A stretch of DNA of 32,710 nucleotides, from contig JANYFL010000056.1 of assembly GCA_025362735.1 (NCBI GenBank), forward strand, positions 1-32,710. The letters are read 5' to 3'. This DNA comes from Betaproteobacteria bacterium. Lineage in GTDB: Bacteria > Pseudomonadota > Gammaproteobacteria > Burkholderiales > Burkholderiaceae_D. A model generated the notes under the pieces. It saw only the letters and a list, made by a program, of their open reading frames with translations. It searched no databases and was not told the origin of the DNA. The translations under genes were made by a program, and so were the position numbers. Shown here in pieces: positions 1-8,155 of the stretch (position 1 is its first letter; every line of letters begins with the position of its first letter).

Positions 1-90
1 GTCTTGTTTGTCATGCTCAAGAATGGTACAGATTATGTGATGCCGGTCGTCTCAACCCAGCTTCACAACAAGGCCAATGACCCCGCTTGA
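1..90 (+). CDS. 3' fragment of an unrecognised ORF at the window edge
   Basis: An open frame runs from the first base to a TGA at 88-90 and gives 29 residues, starting VLFVMLKNGTDYVMPV. The hydrophobic start followed by LKNGTDYV is vaguely like the C-terminal end of some insertion-sequence transposases, but 29 residues are too few to assign a family. It points towards the 3' end of uvrC, so it would be convergent with that gene. It may equally be noncoding sequence that happens to be open. Confidence 0.2.
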   Translation, partial: VLFVMLKNGTDYVMPVVSTQLHNKANDPA

Positions 91-170
91 ACCGACCAAC
101 TTACCCAAAAATCCCTTGCAATTTCCAGAGGGATGTTCAGGGTCAAATCTTTTATTCTCAGCCCAACGAC

Positions 171-2036
171 TCAATGCAACTGCCGATAAATTTCTTCGGC
201 CAGTTGCTTTGAAATACCTTCGACGCTGGCCAGTTCATCAACACTGGCACTCATCACGCCACGTATCCCCGCAAAACGTGCCAACAGTTTTTGCCGACGC
301 TTCGCACCGATCCCTTCGATCTCTTCCAGCTTTGAAGTCGTGCGCGTCTTGGCGCGTTTGGCGCGCATGCCGGTGATCGCGAAGCGGTGAGCTTCGTCGC
401 GAATCTGAGCGATCAGCATCAGGGCGGCCGAGGCTTTGCCGAGTTCGAGCGCAGGGCGACCATCGGCGAAGATCAGCGTTTCGAGGCCAACTTTGCGGCC
501 CTCGCCTTTGGCCACGCCGACGAGCAGACTGATGTCGAGACCCAGCTCTTCAAACACTTGCCGTGCGATTTCGACCTGGCCTTTGCCGCCGTCGATCAAC
601 ACTACATCCGGCAACACGCCTTCGGCTTCTGAAATTTTCTCGTAGCGCCGCGTCAGTACCTGACGCATGGCAGCGTAGTCGTCACCCGGTGTGATGTCCT
701 TGATGTTGTAGCGCCGGTACTCGCCGTTCTGCGTCTGGTGATGATGAAACACGACGCACGAGGCCTGCGTGGCTTCGCCCATGGTGTGGCTGATGTCGAA
801 GCACTCGACGCGCAGTTCGGCGAGATCGGTCTTCTCGTTTTCGAGCGCGAGCACTTCGGCCAGCGCGCGCGTGCGCGCCTGTTGCGAACCCTGCTCGGCC
901 AGCATGCGCGTCAGCGCCAGCGCCGCGCCCTTTTCGGCCATGTCGAGCCAGACGCGCCGCTGGCTTTGGGGTTGATGAACGAGGTGGATACGATGGCCGC
1001 ACTGTTCGCTCAAGGCCAGCAGCAGTTCGGGTTCGTCCAGCGTCTGATTGACGATCAACGTGCCGGGGATGAACTGGTCGAGATAATGCTGAGCGAGAAA
1101 GGCCGCGAGCACCTGCTGGGGAACCGGCTGCTCGGACACGACGCTGGCCGATTCGACGTGGGTGGGAAAGTAGGCGCGGTCGCCAAGATGACGGCCGCCG
1201 CGCACCATCGCCAGATTGACGCAGGCACGACCGCCTTCGACCTGCACGGCAATGATGTCAGCATCGGCGTTGTTGCCGATGGCATCGCCCAGTTCGACGT
1301 TTTGTTTTTGCAACACACTCGCGAGCGAACCGAGTTGATCGCGAATGCTGGCGGCTTCTTCAAAGCGTAGCGCCTCGGCAGCGGCCTGCATACGCTGTTG
1401 CAATTCAGCCATGATCTGGTCGCTCTGGCCGCTGAGAAAACGCGTGGCGTGATCGACATCGCGCGCATAATCTTCAGCACTGATACGCTGTACGCAAGGC
1501 GCGCTGCAGCGTTTGATCTGATGCAGCAGACAGGGCCGCGAACGGTTGTTGAACACACTGTCTTCGCAGGTACGCAGCAGAAAGACCTTCTGCAGAATCT
1601 GGATGCTTTCCTTGACGGCCCAGGCGTTCGGGAACGGCCCGAAATAGCGGCTCTTGCGATCAACCGTGCCCCGGTAGTAGGCCATACGCGGATAGGCGTG
1701 TCCGCTGAGTTTCAAATAGGGATAAGACTTGTCGTCGCGAAACAGAATGTTGTAGCGCGGCGCCTGCGTCTTGATGAGATTGTTCTCGAGTAGCAGCGCC
1801 TCGGACTCAGAGCGTACGACCGTGGTTTCGATGCGCACGATGCGCTCGACCATCAGCGTTATACGCGGACTCAGACCGTTCTTACGGAAATAACTGGAGA
1901 CGCGTTTTTTCAGGTCACGCGCCTTGCCGACATAGAGCAGTGCACCGTCGGCATCGTGAAAGCGATAGACGCCGGGTAGCCCCGGCAGTGCGGCTACATA
2001 GGCTTTTAGATCGAAGGGTGCTGATTGTTCAGACAT
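171..2036 (-). CDS. uvrC: UvrABC system protein C (excinuclease ABC subunit C)
   Basis: UvrC makes the dual incisions in nucleotide excision repair, acting with UvrA and UvrB in the cytoplasm. The 621-residue product has the usual length. The N-terminal GIY-YIG nuclease is visible (GVY at 22-24, [12 protein letters not shown] from 35). A UVR domain that contacts UvrB follows near residues 205-240 ([13 protein letters not shown]). The RNase-H-like second nuclease starts at [16 protein letters not shown]. Tandem helix-hairpin-helix motifs lie at the C terminus ([13 protein letters not shown] and [13 protein letters not shown]). The ATG at 2034-2036 lies 9 bases after the stop of the upstream uracil-DNA glycosylase gene, so the two DNA-repair genes are probably cotranscribed. 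In many proteobacteria pgsA follows uvrC. Here the 170 bases downstream hold no pgsA start that I can support. Confidence 0.97.
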   Translation of the reverse strand: MSEQSAPFDLKAYVAALPGLPGVYRFHDADGALLYVGKARDLKKRVSSYFRKNGLSPRITLMVERIVRIETTVVRSESEALLLENNLIKTQAPRYNILFRDDKSYPYLKLSGHAYPRMAYYRGTVDRKSRYFGPFPNAWAVKESIQILQKVFLLRTCEDSVFNNRSRPCLLHQIKRCSAPCVQRISAEDYARDVDHATRFLSGQSDQIMAELQQRMQAAAEALRFEEAASIRDQLGSLASVLQKQNVELGDAIGNNADADIIAVQVEGGRACVNLAMVRGGRHLGDRAYFPTHVESASVVSEQPVPQQVLAAFLAQHYLDQFIPGTLIVNQTLDEPELLLALSEQCGHRIHLVHQPQSQRRVWLDMAEKGAALALTRMLAEQGSQQARTRALAEVLALENEKTDLAELRVECFDISHTMGEATQASCVVFHHHQTQNGEYRRYNIKDITPGDDYAAMRQVLTRRYEKISEAEGVLPDVVLIDGGKGQVEIARQVFEELGLDISLLVGVAKGEGRKVGLETLIFADGRPALELGKASAALMLIAQIRDEAHRFAITGMRAKRAKTRTTSKLEEIEGIGAKRRQKLLARFAGIRGVMSASVDELASVEGISKQLAEEIYRQLH

Positions 2037-2045
2037 ACCGCCATG

Positions 2046-2687
2046 CTACTTGAGGCTGGCGCGAATATCTTCAAGTACGGCGTGGAACATTGCCTCGGTC
2101 AGGCGACCTGTATTGGTGTTGTAGCGGCTGACGTGATAACTGTCGAACAAAGTCACCCCACCGGGTAGGGCATGGCGTGCGTGGTGGGCAAACTTGCGGT
2201 CTTTTGCTTTTAAGCCAAAGGCTTCCATCACAGATTGATGAGCCACGGTGCCGAGAGCAAGAATTACTTTTAGCTCCGTTGAAGTTTTAATCTCAGACGA
2301 CAAAAATCGATTGCAATTGCGGATCTCGCCCAGCTCAGGCTTGTTCTGCGGCGGCAGACATTTGACCGCATTGCTGATGCGGCAGTCGATCAGTTGCAGG
2401 CCGTCTTCTCGATGCAGGCTTTCGGGTTTGCTGGCAAAGCCATAACGGTACAGCGAGCCATAGAGTAGCGGCCCGCACCAATCACCTGTAAATGGCCGAC
2501 CCGTGGCATTGGCACCATGCAATCCTGGAGCCAAACCGACGATCAGAAAGCGGGCTTGGGGATAACCGAAGGGAGGGACGGGTTTGCAGAAATAAGTGGG
2601 GTGTTCGGCTTTGACTTCGTCAAGGAAACTCGCCAGACGCGGACAGCGGCAGCAATTGGGATCGTAGGCGGCCAGTTTAATTTCCAT
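2046..2687 (-). CDS. Uracil-DNA glycosylase, family 5 (UDGb type, Fe-S)
   Basis: The 213-residue protein matches the Fe-S uracil-DNA glycosylases of families 4/5, which remove uracil and other deaminated bases from DNA. Motif 1 reads GLAPGLHGANATGRPFTGDW, where the G-A-N pattern is that of UDGb rather than the E/D-containing family 4 motif. Cysteines at 12, 13 and 15 near the N terminus, one in YFCKP, and the NAVKCLPPQNKP segment are placed as expected for the [4Fe-4S] site. The C-terminal HVSRYNTNTG matches the HPSxxN-like motif of the superfamily. The ATG at 2685-2687 is preceded by an AGGGA sequence about 11 bases upstream. uvrC follows after 9 bases, consistent with a small repair operon. 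The exact lesion preference cannot be read from sequence. Confidence 0.9.
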   Translation of the reverse strand: MEIKLAAYDPNCCRCPRLASFLDEVKAEHPTYFCKPVPPFGYPQARFLIVGLAPGLHGANATGRPFTGDWCGPLLYGSLYRYGFASKPESLHREDGLQLIDCRISNAVKCLPPQNKPELGEIRNCNRFLSSEIKTSTELKVILALGTVAHQSVMEAFGLKAKDRKFAHHARHALPGGVTLFDSYHVSRYNTNTGRLTEAMFHAVLEDIRASLK

Positions 2688-2890
2688 AACTTTGAATTTC
2701 CCTGTCCGTCTAGGAGAGGCTTAGGGGTGAAGCAGGGATTTCGGTCAGTATACTGACCGCCTGCGGAACGACTGCCTCTTGCAAGAGGCAGCGCGCACTG
2801 CAAGTGAGGGCCGCCCGGATCAGTGATTGGGCCGCATCGGGCCCCCATCCTAACCTTCCCCCAGCGGGGGAAGGAACGCAAAACATCAGC
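2688..2890. other. Intergenic region between efp and the uracil-DNA glycosylase gene
   Basis: About 200 bases lie between the efp stop and the glycosylase start on the minus strand. The region carries one strong GC-rich hairpin (listed separately) and no convincing gene. Short open frames here are low in coding character. The gap and hairpin suggest that efp and the repair pair are separate transcription units, with the promoter for the glycosylase-uvrC pair somewhere in 2690-2850. I could not single out a clear -35/-10 pair. Confidence 0.5.
2854..2874. repeat. Perfect GC-rich inverted repeat, REP-like hairpin
   Basis: CCTTCCCCC (2854-2862) and GGGGGAAGG (2866-2874) form a perfect 9-bp stem with a 3-base AGC loop just downstream of efp. 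There is no T-run after it on the minus strand, so it is not a canonical Rho-independent terminator. Its sequence, preceded by CCATCCTAA, resembles dispersed CCTTCTCCC/GGGAGAAGG palindromes of proteobacterial genomes. A related hairpin occurs at 8131-8150 in this window. Confidence 0.6.
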
Positions 2891-3448
2891 TTATTTAACC
2901 CGATTCCGGTACTCAGCGGTACGCGTATCGATTTCGATCTTGTCGCCGATTTCCACAAAGAGCGGCACTGGAATTTCAAACCCAGAATTGATCTTGGCGG
3001 GCTTCATTACCTTGCCAGATGTATCACCCTTGACAGCGGGTTCGGTGTAGATCACTTCACGTACCACCGTTGTAGGCAGTTCGACTGAAATGGCCTTGCC
3101 TTCGTAGAACGTGATTTCACAAGCCTGGCCATCGTCGATGTAATTCAGAGCATCACCGAGATTTTCTTTTTCAACCTCAAACTGGTTGTAATCGGTATCC
3201 ATGAACACGTACATGGGGTCGGCGAAGTATGAGTAAGTGGCATCCTTGCGTTCGAGCATGACGAGATCGAACTTGTCGTCGGCACGATAAACGGTTTCCT
3301 GCGCCGATTCGGTCAGCAGGTTTTTCATTTTCATTTTGACCACGGAGGCGTTGCGGCCGGACTTGGAGTATTCGGTCTTGAGAACCACCATCGGCTCTTT
3401 GCCGACCATGATGACGTTACCGGCACGGATTTCTTGGGCAATTTTCAT
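2891..3448 (-). CDS. efp: Elongation factor P with rhamnosylatable Arg32
   Basis: EF-P binds stalled ribosomes and promotes peptide-bond formation at polyproline stretches. The 185-residue product has normal length and three beta-barrel domains. The N-terminal loop reads [13 protein letters not shown], which places an arginine at residue 32 where Escherichia-type EF-P has the beta-lysylated Lys34. Arg32 is the hallmark of the subfamily modified by EarP with dTDP-rhamnose, and earP lies nearby on the same strand at 5172-6365. The C-terminal domain ends [16 protein letters not shown], typical of the family. The ATG at 3446-3448 has only a weak Shine-Dalgarno sequence. The gene probably has its own promoter in the 260-base region shared with the divergent MFS gene. 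Confidence 0.97.
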   Translation of the reverse strand: MKIAQEIRAGNVIMVGKEPMVVLKTEYSKSGRNASVVKMKMKNLLTESAQETVYRADDKFDLVMLERKDATYSYFADPMYVFMDTDYNQFEVEKENLGDALNYIDDGQACEITFYEGKAISVELPTTVVREVIYTEPAVKGDTSGKVMKPAKINSGFEIPVPLFVEIGDKIEIDTRTAEYRNRVK

Positions 3449-3708
3449 TGGATTTCAGACTGGTTGAGCGAATGGGGTGCAGAGCGCCAAGCGCCCCACA
3501 CATTAAAAAAGCTCGCTATTTTAGCAATTTGCCGCTGATTCGCGCTAGCTGAACCTGTTTCGACCCAATTCGCCATTTTGATCTTGATCAACTTCCCATG
3601 GATTAGCAAGGCCGCGACTCGCGATTCTCGGCCGGATCGCCAAAGACACGATCCCCCTTCCGCTAAACTGTTGCCCTGTCTGATTTCTTGCTATTCCGTC
3701 AAATTCCC

Positions 3709-5175
3709 ATGAACGAAAATACCTCCATTGCCGCCATGCAAGAGCGTTACGGCCTCCGTCACCGTTGGCTGCTAATGCTGTCCGTCATGGTTGGGTCGAT
3801 GGCTTCTGTCATGTCATCCACCATCATCAACGTGGCCATTCCCGGCATGAGTCTGCACTTTGCGCTCGGTCAGGCGCGCGCGCAGTGGGTCAGCTCCAGT
3901 TTCATGATTGCCATGACCGTATCCATGTTGACGACACCCTGGTTGTTGATGCATTACGGTTACCGGCGTGTCTACGTGGGCACTTTGTTAATGCTTATGA
4001 TCGGTGGCATCGTCGGTGGACTGGCGGGCAACTATAGTCTGGTCATCGTGGCGCGGGTCGCTGAAGGAATCGCGGCGGGTATCGTACTGCCGATCCCTGC
4101 CATCATCATCCTGCGCGCCTTCAAATTGCACGAGCAGGGACGAGCCAGTAGCATCTTCGGTGTGGGCGTCGTGTTGGCACCGGCCATCGGGCCAAGTATC
4201 GGCGGTGTACTGATCGACCTGTTTGGCTGGCGCTCGATTTTCTTCATGGTGGTGCCCTTCTGCCTGGTTTCCCTCTGGCTTGCCTATCGTTACGTGCCAA
4301 CCAGTGCGCCTGGTGGAGGCGAGGCCAAGAGTGACGGAACAAGCCTGGACTGGGGCGGAATCATTCTCACCGGCATTGGAACGATGTGTTTGCTGAACGG
4401 GCTGGTGGAATTGAAAGGGGGCGCCGATTTACGCGCCGTGCTTTTGCTGGCAGGTGCTGTCTTGACGCTCATCGCTTTTGTTGTCTGGCAGGGGCGCCTC
4501 AAACGCATGGCCCGTGAACCATTAATGGATCTGGATCTGTTTGCATGCCGCCCCTTTGTGATGGGTTGTATTGTTTCCTTTATCTATGGCACAGCGATTT
4601 ATGGCTCAACCTACCTGCTCCCAGTTTTCATGCAGCTTGGCTTGAATCTTTCAGCCTCCTATGTCGGAACCATCATGCTGCCCGCTGGGATTATGCTGGC
4701 TATCTCCATCGCGACTGTTGGGCGTATATCCGACCGGTTTCAATCCAGAATTCTGGTCGGTATCGGTCTGATTTTGCTGGCCTGCTCGTTTGCCTTGATG
4801 GTCCTGGTTAATTTAAGCACGGGGCTATGGGTCTTGGTGGCCTTAACCATATTGGGCCGCATTGGGCTGGGGTTCATTATTACTTCGCTCAATCTCGGTG
4901 CCATGCGCGCGCTCCACATGAACCTGGTCGCCCAAGGTGCCAGCGCGATCAACTTTGTTCGATCACTGGGCGGTGCCATTGGGGTCAGCGTGTGCGGTAT
5001 CGTGCTCGAATGGCGCCTGGACGTGCATGGCGATTCTTTCAGCAATCCGGTCAGCGGCCCTGCCCGACTGGCCGCATTCAACGAATCCTTTGTGATGTTG
5101 GCATCGCTTTGCGTTTTGGCGATTTTGGCCGCGTCACAGCTACGCGACACACCTGCTCCAAAACCTGCTGCTTAG
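3709..5175 (+). CDS. MFS multidrug transporter, DHA2 (EmrB/QacA-like) family
   Basis: The 488-residue protein is hydrophobic throughout and fits the 14-helix DHA2 drug:proton antiporters of the inner membrane. The antiporter motif C is clear as LAPAIGPSIGG near residue 160. Helix 1 contains SSTIINVAIPGM, typical of DHA2 members. No emrA-like adaptor or tolC-like gene is adjacent. I chose the ATG at 3709 over the in-frame TTG at 3688, although neither has a strong Shine-Dalgarno sequence. The gene is transcribed divergently from efp. Its stop codon (TAG 5173-5175) overlaps the stop of the convergent earP gene. It lies between efp and earP, two genes that are commonly neighbours. The substrate is unknown. 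Confidence 0.88.
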   Translation: MNENTSIAAMQERYGLRHRWLLMLSVMVGSMASVMSSTIINVAIPGMSLHFALGQARAQWVSSSFMIAMTVSMLTTPWLLMHYGYRRVYVGTLLMLMIGGIVGGLAGNYSLVIVARVAEGIAAGIVLPIPAIIILRAFKLHEQGRASSIFGVGVVLAPAIGPSIGGVLIDLFGWRSIFFMVVPFCLVSLWLAYRYVPTSAPGGGEAKSDGTSLDWGGIILTGIGTMCLLNGLVELKGGADLRAVLLLAGAVLTLIAFVVWQGRLKRMAREPLMDLDLFACRPFVMGCIVSFIYGTAIYGSTYLLPVFMQLGLNLSASYVGTIMLPAGIMLAISIATVGRISDRFQSRILVGIGLILLACSFALMVLVNLSTGLWVLVALTILGRIGLGFIITSLNLGAMRALHMNLVAQGASAINFVRSLGGAIGVSVCGIVLEWRLDVHGDSFSNPVSGPARLAAFNESFVMLASLCVLAILAASQLRDTPAPKPAA

Positions 5176-6365
5176 ACTGATTCGGCAAAAGCGATCAATC
5201 TGGAGACCAGATCACCGCCAGCATTGATCTGGCTTGCCCAGTCATTGGCGTGTTGGTTCAAGGCTGGGAAACACCGTTCGAATTCCAGCCAGGTTTTCGG
5301 CAGATCATTTTCTGCGCTTGAATCATCTCGATTCCATAGCGCCCAGAAATTCGTCAAGGCGTGAACGGCATCTGGGGGAAAGTGTCGGGTATAGATATCC
5401 ATGAAGGCCTGAAGTTTGCCCAGATGTATCCCCTCCTCCTGCGGATAAATCTGCCAAACCATAGGCCGACCAGCCCATTGAGCCCGCACGAAAGAATCTT
5501 CACCACGAACAAAATTGAGGTCACAGGCCCAGAGCAAACGGTCGTATTCATCCTGATCCAAAAATGGAAAGAAAAGTACCATCACGTTGCCTTGCTTGAC
5601 AGGCTGACCAATCAGGATCGGTTGTTTGAAAAACCGGCTGATCGCATTATTCAAAATTGATTCGGGAATCAACAGCGTGCGTGGTCGATGGTCTGTCGAC
5701 CAGAATTCCAGTAGCTGCAAGAATAACTGCTCGGTTTCAGGTCGCCCATAAGCAAACATCGATATCCGCAGTTCGTCCGGTTGCGGTGACGATAGGCCCA
5801 GGCGATTCCAGAACGCCGCCTGGGCTTTCGCGTCTGTTTGAAATGTCTTGCGACGTTGCATCAAGCCTGACTCAGCGATCAAGCCACCGGTCCTGGGTGT
5901 AAATCCTGGAAAGAAAAAATACTTGGTGAGCGATAGTTGGGGATGAGGTGAGGCTAGAGCATGGTGCGATTCAACCCAGGGTTCTGCGCTCAGGTACTCA
6001 AGATTGATCCAGACTGGAGCCGATCTTTGATGATCGGCGCTAAGGCTCATTGCGTTTACATAAGCCTCTGGCAAAGCACAACCAAAGGCTTCGACCACCA
6101 CATCTGCAACCGCTAAAGGGTTGATGTCTTGAAAATCAGGCAGCCAGTGCCGGATTTCAAGTTGATGGCAATGCTGGATTGTTTGATTCGTCTTGATTGC
6201 AGGGACAAGACGCTGAAAGCTGTTTAGGTCATCGACCCAAAGGCGAATCGTCAACCCACGCTCATGCGCCAGTTGACGGGCCAATCGCCAGCAAACACCA
6301 ATATCACCGTAGTTGTCGACGACCTTACAAAAAATGTCCCAACGAACCAGGGGGCATTTCGACAC
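5172..6365 (-). CDS. earP: EF-P arginine-32 rhamnosyltransferase EarP
   Basis: EarP (formerly DUF2331) is an inverting glycosyltransferase of GT-B fold that transfers rhamnose from dTDP-beta-L-rhamnose to Arg32 of EF-P in the cytoplasm. The 397-residue product has the expected length. The N-terminal signature KVVDNYGDIGVCWRLARQLA holds two aspartates (17 and 21) equivalent to the conserved catalytic-site aspartates. The C-terminal half has the nucleotide-sugar motif FVRGEDSFVRAQWAGRP with Glu289. It pairs functionally with the Arg32-containing efp upstream at 2891. The start codon is GTG at 6365, because no ATG is available before the conserved RWDIF segment. The preceding dodecin gene ends 42 bases upstream. 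The genes needed to make dTDP-rhamnose are not in the window. Confidence 0.95.
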   Translation of the reverse strand: MSKCPLVRWDIFCKVVDNYGDIGVCWRLARQLAHERGLTIRLWVDDLNSFQRLVPAIKTNQTIQHCHQLEIRHWLPDFQDINPLAVADVVVEAFGCALPEAYVNAMSLSADHQRSAPVWINLEYLSAEPWVESHHALASPHPQLSLTKYFFFPGFTPRTGGLIAESGLMQRRKTFQTDAKAQAAFWNRLGLSSPQPDELRISMFAYGRPETEQLFLQLLEFWSTDHRPRTLLIPESILNNAISRFFKQPILIGQPVKQGNVMVLFFPFLDQDEYDRLLWACDLNFVRGEDSFVRAQWAGRPMVWQIYPQEEGIHLGKLQAFMDIYTRHFPPDAVHALTNFWALWNRDDSSAENDLPKTWLEFERCFPALNQHANDWASQINAGGDLVSRLIAFAESV

Positions 6366-6407
6366 TGATGGGTGATTCTAAAATATCAAAACGATTGAAT
6401 TACGTCT

Positions 6408-6626
6408 TCAATCTTGAATGCGGAAGCCGACCTTGATGGTGACTTGATAGTGCGCAATCTTTCCATCCTTGATATGTCCGCGATTCGCAATCACTTCGTA
6501 CCAGTCCATGTTCTTGATGGTGGCGGATGCTTTTGCAATAGCGTTGCGCATCGCTTCATCTGAACTGTTGGGCGACGATCCAACGAGTTCGAGCATCTTG
6601 TAAGTATGGTTAGTTTGAGCCGACAT
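6408..6626 (-). CDS. Dodecin, flavin-binding storage protein
   Basis: Dodecins are small proteins that assemble into hollow dodecamers and bind flavins (FMN, FAD or riboflavin degradation products) in pairs, acting as a buffer against free flavin. The 72-residue product has family length and the expected pattern: YKMLELVGSSP in the first strand, a helix with SDEAMRNAIAKA, then NMDWYEVIANRGHIKDG, with the flavin-stacking tryptophan in DWYEV. The final strand is IAHYQVTIKVGFRI. The ATG at 6624-6626 has a good AGGAG six bases upstream. It lies between the SPFH gene and earP on the same strand, without an obvious functional link to either. Confidence 0.93.
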   Translation of the reverse strand: MSAQTNHTYKMLELVGSSPNSSDEAMRNAIAKASATIKNMDWYEVIANRGHIKDGKIAHYQVTIKVGFRIQD

Positions 6627-6735
6627 GGCATCTCCTGTTTAGTTAGAAAAGCAGAGGAAGTATTGCGTATTTTTAGATTGCAAGACAGGCCGCACCAGTA
6701 TAAATCCAGTATTCACAAACAACAATGCAAGCCAA

Positions 6736-7653
6736 TCAGTGCTGGCTCTTAACGACTTGCATGGCCGAGGCGATCAGACTGGAAATATCGGATAGATTGG
6801 CCGGCACGATAATGGAATTGTTGGTCTTGGCAAGATTACCGAAGGCTTCAACGTATTTTTCGGCAACCTTGAGATTGACCGCATTCATGCCGCCGGGCGA
6901 TTCAATTGCGAGCGCCACTTTCCGGATTGCTTCAGCAGTGGCATCTGCAATTGCGACGACAGCACCAGCCTCACCCTGGGCACGATTAATTGCAGCCTGA
7001 CGCTCGCCTTCAGAACGCTGGATTGAAGCTTCGCGCTCGCCGGTCGCAATATTGATTTGCTCCTGCTTGCGTCCTTCTGAAGCTGCAATCAGCGCACGCT
7101 TTTCACGTTCGGCTGTGATCTGTGCCTGCATGGCGTGCAGAATTTCTTTCGGCGGAGTCAGATCCTTGATCTCGTAACGCAGCACCTTCACACCCCAGTT
7201 AGCGGCTGATTCGTCAATCGCGTTGACGACACCAGCGTTGATGTGATCACGCTCTTCAAAAGTTTTGTCGAGTTCCATCTTGCCAATGATGCTACGCAGT
7301 GTCGTCTGTGCGAGTTGCGTGATGGCGACGATGAAGTTGGACGAACCATACGATGCCCGCATCGGATCGGTGACCTGAAAATACAGAATGCCATCGACCT
7401 GTAATTGAGTATTGTCCCGGGTGATACAAACCTGGCTCGGCACATCAAGTGGAATTTCCTTGAGGATGTGCTTATAGGCCACACGATCAATGAAGGGGAT
7501 AACGATGTTCAGACCGGGCGCAAGGGTCGCATGATATTTACCCAGGCGTTCGACGATCCAGGCATGCTGCTGAGGCACAACCTTGATCGTCTGCACGGCA
7601 AAGACGATGAAGATGACAAATAAAACTAAAGCGACTGTGCCGATACCTTCCAT
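6736..7653 (-). CDS. SPFH/Band 7 membrane protein (paraslipin/QmcA-like)
   Basis: The 305-residue protein has one N-terminal membrane segment (residues 4-22, GIGTVALVLFVIFIVF), then a stomatin/prohibitin (SPFH) domain beginning VVPQQHAWIVERLGKYHATLAPGLN. A charged coiled-coil stretch around residues 170-240 (ERKQEQ/GEREASIQRSEGERQ type) follows. Such proteins form large inner-membrane oligomers and are linked to membrane-protein quality control and lipid microdomains. The ATG at 7651-7653 has AGGAAG upstream. The neighbouring nfeD gene ends 29 bases upstream, and SPFH plus NfeD is a well-known partnership. Family membership is firm, while the specific role is not defined. Confidence 0.92.
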   Translation of the reverse strand: MEGIGTVALVLFVIFIVFAVQTIKVVPQQHAWIVERLGKYHATLAPGLNIVIPFIDRVAYKHILKEIPLDVPSQVCITRDNTQLQVDGILYFQVTDPMRASYGSSNFIVAITQLAQTTLRSIIGKMELDKTFEERDHINAGVVNAIDESAANWGVKVLRYEIKDLTPPKEILHAMQAQITAEREKRALIAASEGRKQEQINIATGEREASIQRSEGERQAAINRAQGEAGAVVAIADATAEAIRKVALAIESPGGMNAVNLKVAEKYVEAFGNLAKTNNSIIVPANLSDISSLIASAMQVVKSQH

Positions 7654-7682
7654 GATGCTTCCTTTTTAGAGTGACCTGCGCT

Positions 7683-8108
7683 TTAGATCGAAGCCAAAAC
7701 CAGCGTGCTTCCGCGTATCGCCTTGATGACCAGATTGCCAGTGACTGGTTCCGCACCCGTTTCCATGACCGCTTCCCACGAAGCACCACGATAATGGACA
7801 CGTGTTACGCCGTTATTCCATTCGCCGACATTGACGGTCTGGCCGATATCCAGATTCACATCGGGGTTATGCATGGCGTCCCCTTGTTTCTGCAATTTGC
7901 CCCAGCGCGTGCGGCGCAGAATGACCGTAGCGGCGATACCGACTGCAGCACCGACGACCAACTGCAGCGGCAATTCACTGCCCAGCAGTGCCGTCAACCC
8001 GCCAGCGGTAAAACCGATGGCGATCATCAGCAAATAGAAGGTACCCGTAAACAGTTCGGCAGCAACCAGCACACAAGCTGCAGCAAACCAGATGACGTAG
8101 TCTTGCAT
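7683..8108 (-). CDS. NfeD-family membrane protein
   Basis: The 141-residue product begins with two to three hydrophobic segments (MQDYVIWFAAACVLVAAELF, then LLMIAIGFTAGGLTALLG and LQLVVGAAVGIAATVIL) and ends in an OB-fold domain (VGEWNNGVTRVHYRGASWEA) typical of NfeD. NfeD proteins partner with SPFH proteins, here encoded immediately downstream. I chose the ATG at 8106-8108, preceded by AAGGGGG nine bases upstream. The frame stays open to 8183 but the extra residues are not family-like and would overlap the 3' end of ppsA. The unit ppsA-nfeD-SPFH may be partly cotranscribed, with a hairpin in the 47-base gap before nfeD. Confidence 0.9.
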   Translation of the reverse strand: MQDYVIWFAAACVLVAAELFTGTFYLLMIAIGFTAGGLTALLGSELPLQLVVGAAVGIAATVILRRTRWGKLQKQGDAMHNPDVNLDIGQTVNVGEWNNGVTRVHYRGASWEAVMETGAEPVTGNLVIKAIRGSTLVLASI

Positions 8109-8130
8109 GGACGACCCCCTTGCTTTTTTT

Positions 8131-8150
8131 CCTCCCCATTCAAGGGGAGG
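8131..8150. repeat. GC-rich inverted repeat between ppsA and nfeD
   Basis: CCTCCCC (8131-8137) and GGGGAGG (8144-8150) form a 7-bp stem with a 6-base loop. On the minus strand, the direction of ppsA transcription, the stem is followed by a run of A rather than T, so it is not a canonical intrinsic terminator. It could still act as an mRNA 3'-end stabiliser after ppsA. It resembles the palindrome at 2854-2874. Confidence 0.5.
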
Positions 8151-8155
8151 GAATG

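Noticed and set aside
1..14. A minus-strand ATG at 12-14 as a possible start of pgsA after uvrC
   Set aside because: Only four codons are visible and they do not match the usual PgsA N terminus, so it cannot be supported.
738..1370. A 210-codon plus-strand frame inside uvrC
   Set aside because: It is the antisense shadow of uvrC with no family match and no ribosome-binding site.
3449..3708. A sigma-70 promoter for efp (TTGCTA, 16 bases, TAATGT on the minus strand)
   Set aside because: The -10 candidate matches the consensus at only about half of its positions, so I did not list it as a feature.
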